Of a stretch of DNA of 64,000 bases, positions 63,703 to 64,000 are shown piece after piece; within the stretch, counting starts at the first letter, position 1, and the number at the start of each line of letters is the position of its first letter. Made by a program: the position numbers and the translations under genes. A model generated the notes under the pieces. It searched no databases and was not told the origin of the DNA. It worked only from the letters and a program-made list of their open reading frames with translations. Location: NCBI GenBank assembly GCA_009693045.1, contig SHXZ01000006.1:1-64000 (forward strand). Direction: 5' to 3'. Origin of the DNA: Dehalococcoidia bacterium (lineage in GTDB: Bacteria; Chloroflexota; Dehalococcoidia; Lucifugimonadales; SHYT01).

Positions 63703-64000
63703 ATGGCTGATCCGGTCGTCGAAACAACAGCAGGCAAAGTCCGTGGCTCCACAGCGGACAACGGGACTCACGTCTTCAAGGGCATTCCCTACGGCGCGCC
63801 GACCGGGGGACGCCGCCGCTTCCTGCCGCCGGCACCACCCGAGACGTGGACTGGCGTGCGCGAGGCCAAGGAGTACGGTCCCGCCTCCCCGCAGGAGACC
63901 GCCGCCATGCCCCCGTGGCGCAGACAGCTCATGGGCGGCTACCCGAACGACTTCCAGAGCGAAGACTGCCTCGTACTCAACGTCTGGACTCCGGCCCTCG
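63703..64000 (+). CDS. type-B carboxylesterase / lipase (N-terminal part)
   Basis: Open to the window end. The sequence begins [16 protein letters not shown] and continues [21 protein letters not shown] ... [12 protein letters not shown], the conserved opening of type-B carboxylesterases (GIPYA.PP, SEDCLYLNV). The ATG follows AAGGAGGG. The catalytic Ser, Glu and His lie beyond the window. Confidence 0.92.
   Translation, partial: MADPVVETTAGKVRGSTADNGTHVFKGIPYGAPTGGRRRFLPPAPPETWTGVREAKEYGPASPQETAAMPPWRRQLMGGYPNDFQSEDCLVLNVWTPAL

Overview
The window is a 64 kb stretch of high-GC bacterial chromosome. Typical bacterial start and ribosome-binding signals are present, and every recognisable gene is a bacterial chromosomal one. 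Class III CoA-transferases, orphan MFS and ABC components, many intergenic palindromes and a PyrR-controlled pyrimidine operon together suggest an uncultured Chloroflexota, probably of the Dehalococcoidia type. That placement is inference: there is no rRNA gene here to settle it.

Layout. 0-3.6 kb: the tail of an unknown gene, an unknown protein, a decayed thiolase fragment, an orphan ABC ATPase, a class-I glutamine amidotransferase-like hydrolase and a HicAB toxin-antitoxin pair. 3.8-11 kb: gyrA, two MFS transporters, then a reverse operon of cytidylate kinase, PlsC acyltransferase and a 75-residue protein. 11.3-15.4 kb: tRNA-Gly(CCC) with its promoter, a small lipoprotein, two class III CoA-transferases and a PIN-domain pair between them. 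15.4-24.4 kb: a tiny transcription unit encoding a 20-residue Lys/Pro/Ala-rich peptide, then a PyrR-regulated operon pyrR-pyrB-pyrC-carA-[vapB-vapC]-carB. 25-29.4 kb: proB, a small membrane protein, proA and two small proteins. 29.5-37.4 kb: a split transketolase, a polyprenol kinase-like membrane protein, a slipin/SPFH protein, an amidase and an orphan solute-binding lipoprotein. 37.9-45.4 kb: a frameshifted CoA-transferase, an InlB-repeat membrane protein, and a MoxR-DUF58-DUF4129 set split by two small foreign-looking genes.

45.6-62.5 kb is a cell-surface polysaccharide locus made of two convergent operons. The forward operon holds a Wzc-like tyrosine autokinase, a VanZ-like protein, a D-glucuronyl C5-epimerase-like protein, a NeuD-like acyltransferase, two sugar SDRs, two DegT aminotransferases and a priming sugar-phosphate transferase. 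The reverse operon holds a bi-domain oxidoreductase, WecB, WecC, a polysaccharide-deacetylase-like protein, a GNAT protein and a GT4 glycosyltransferase. Together they could make and modify a polymer containing uronic acid (UDP-ManNAcA or similar) and amino sugars. No flippase, polymerase or outer-membrane exporter is visible. The window ends with a dienelactone-hydrolase-like protein and the start of a type-B carboxylesterase.

Two themes deserve attention. First, four intergenic copies of a 165-206 bp element share imperfect terminal inverted repeats around exchangeable palindromic cores; a separate family of short palindromes is bounded by GTAGGGGCG. Second, several genes carry single lesions: the thiolase, the CoA-transferase, DUF58, DUF2442 and the cmk start codon. 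These are either ongoing gene decay or assembly errors.
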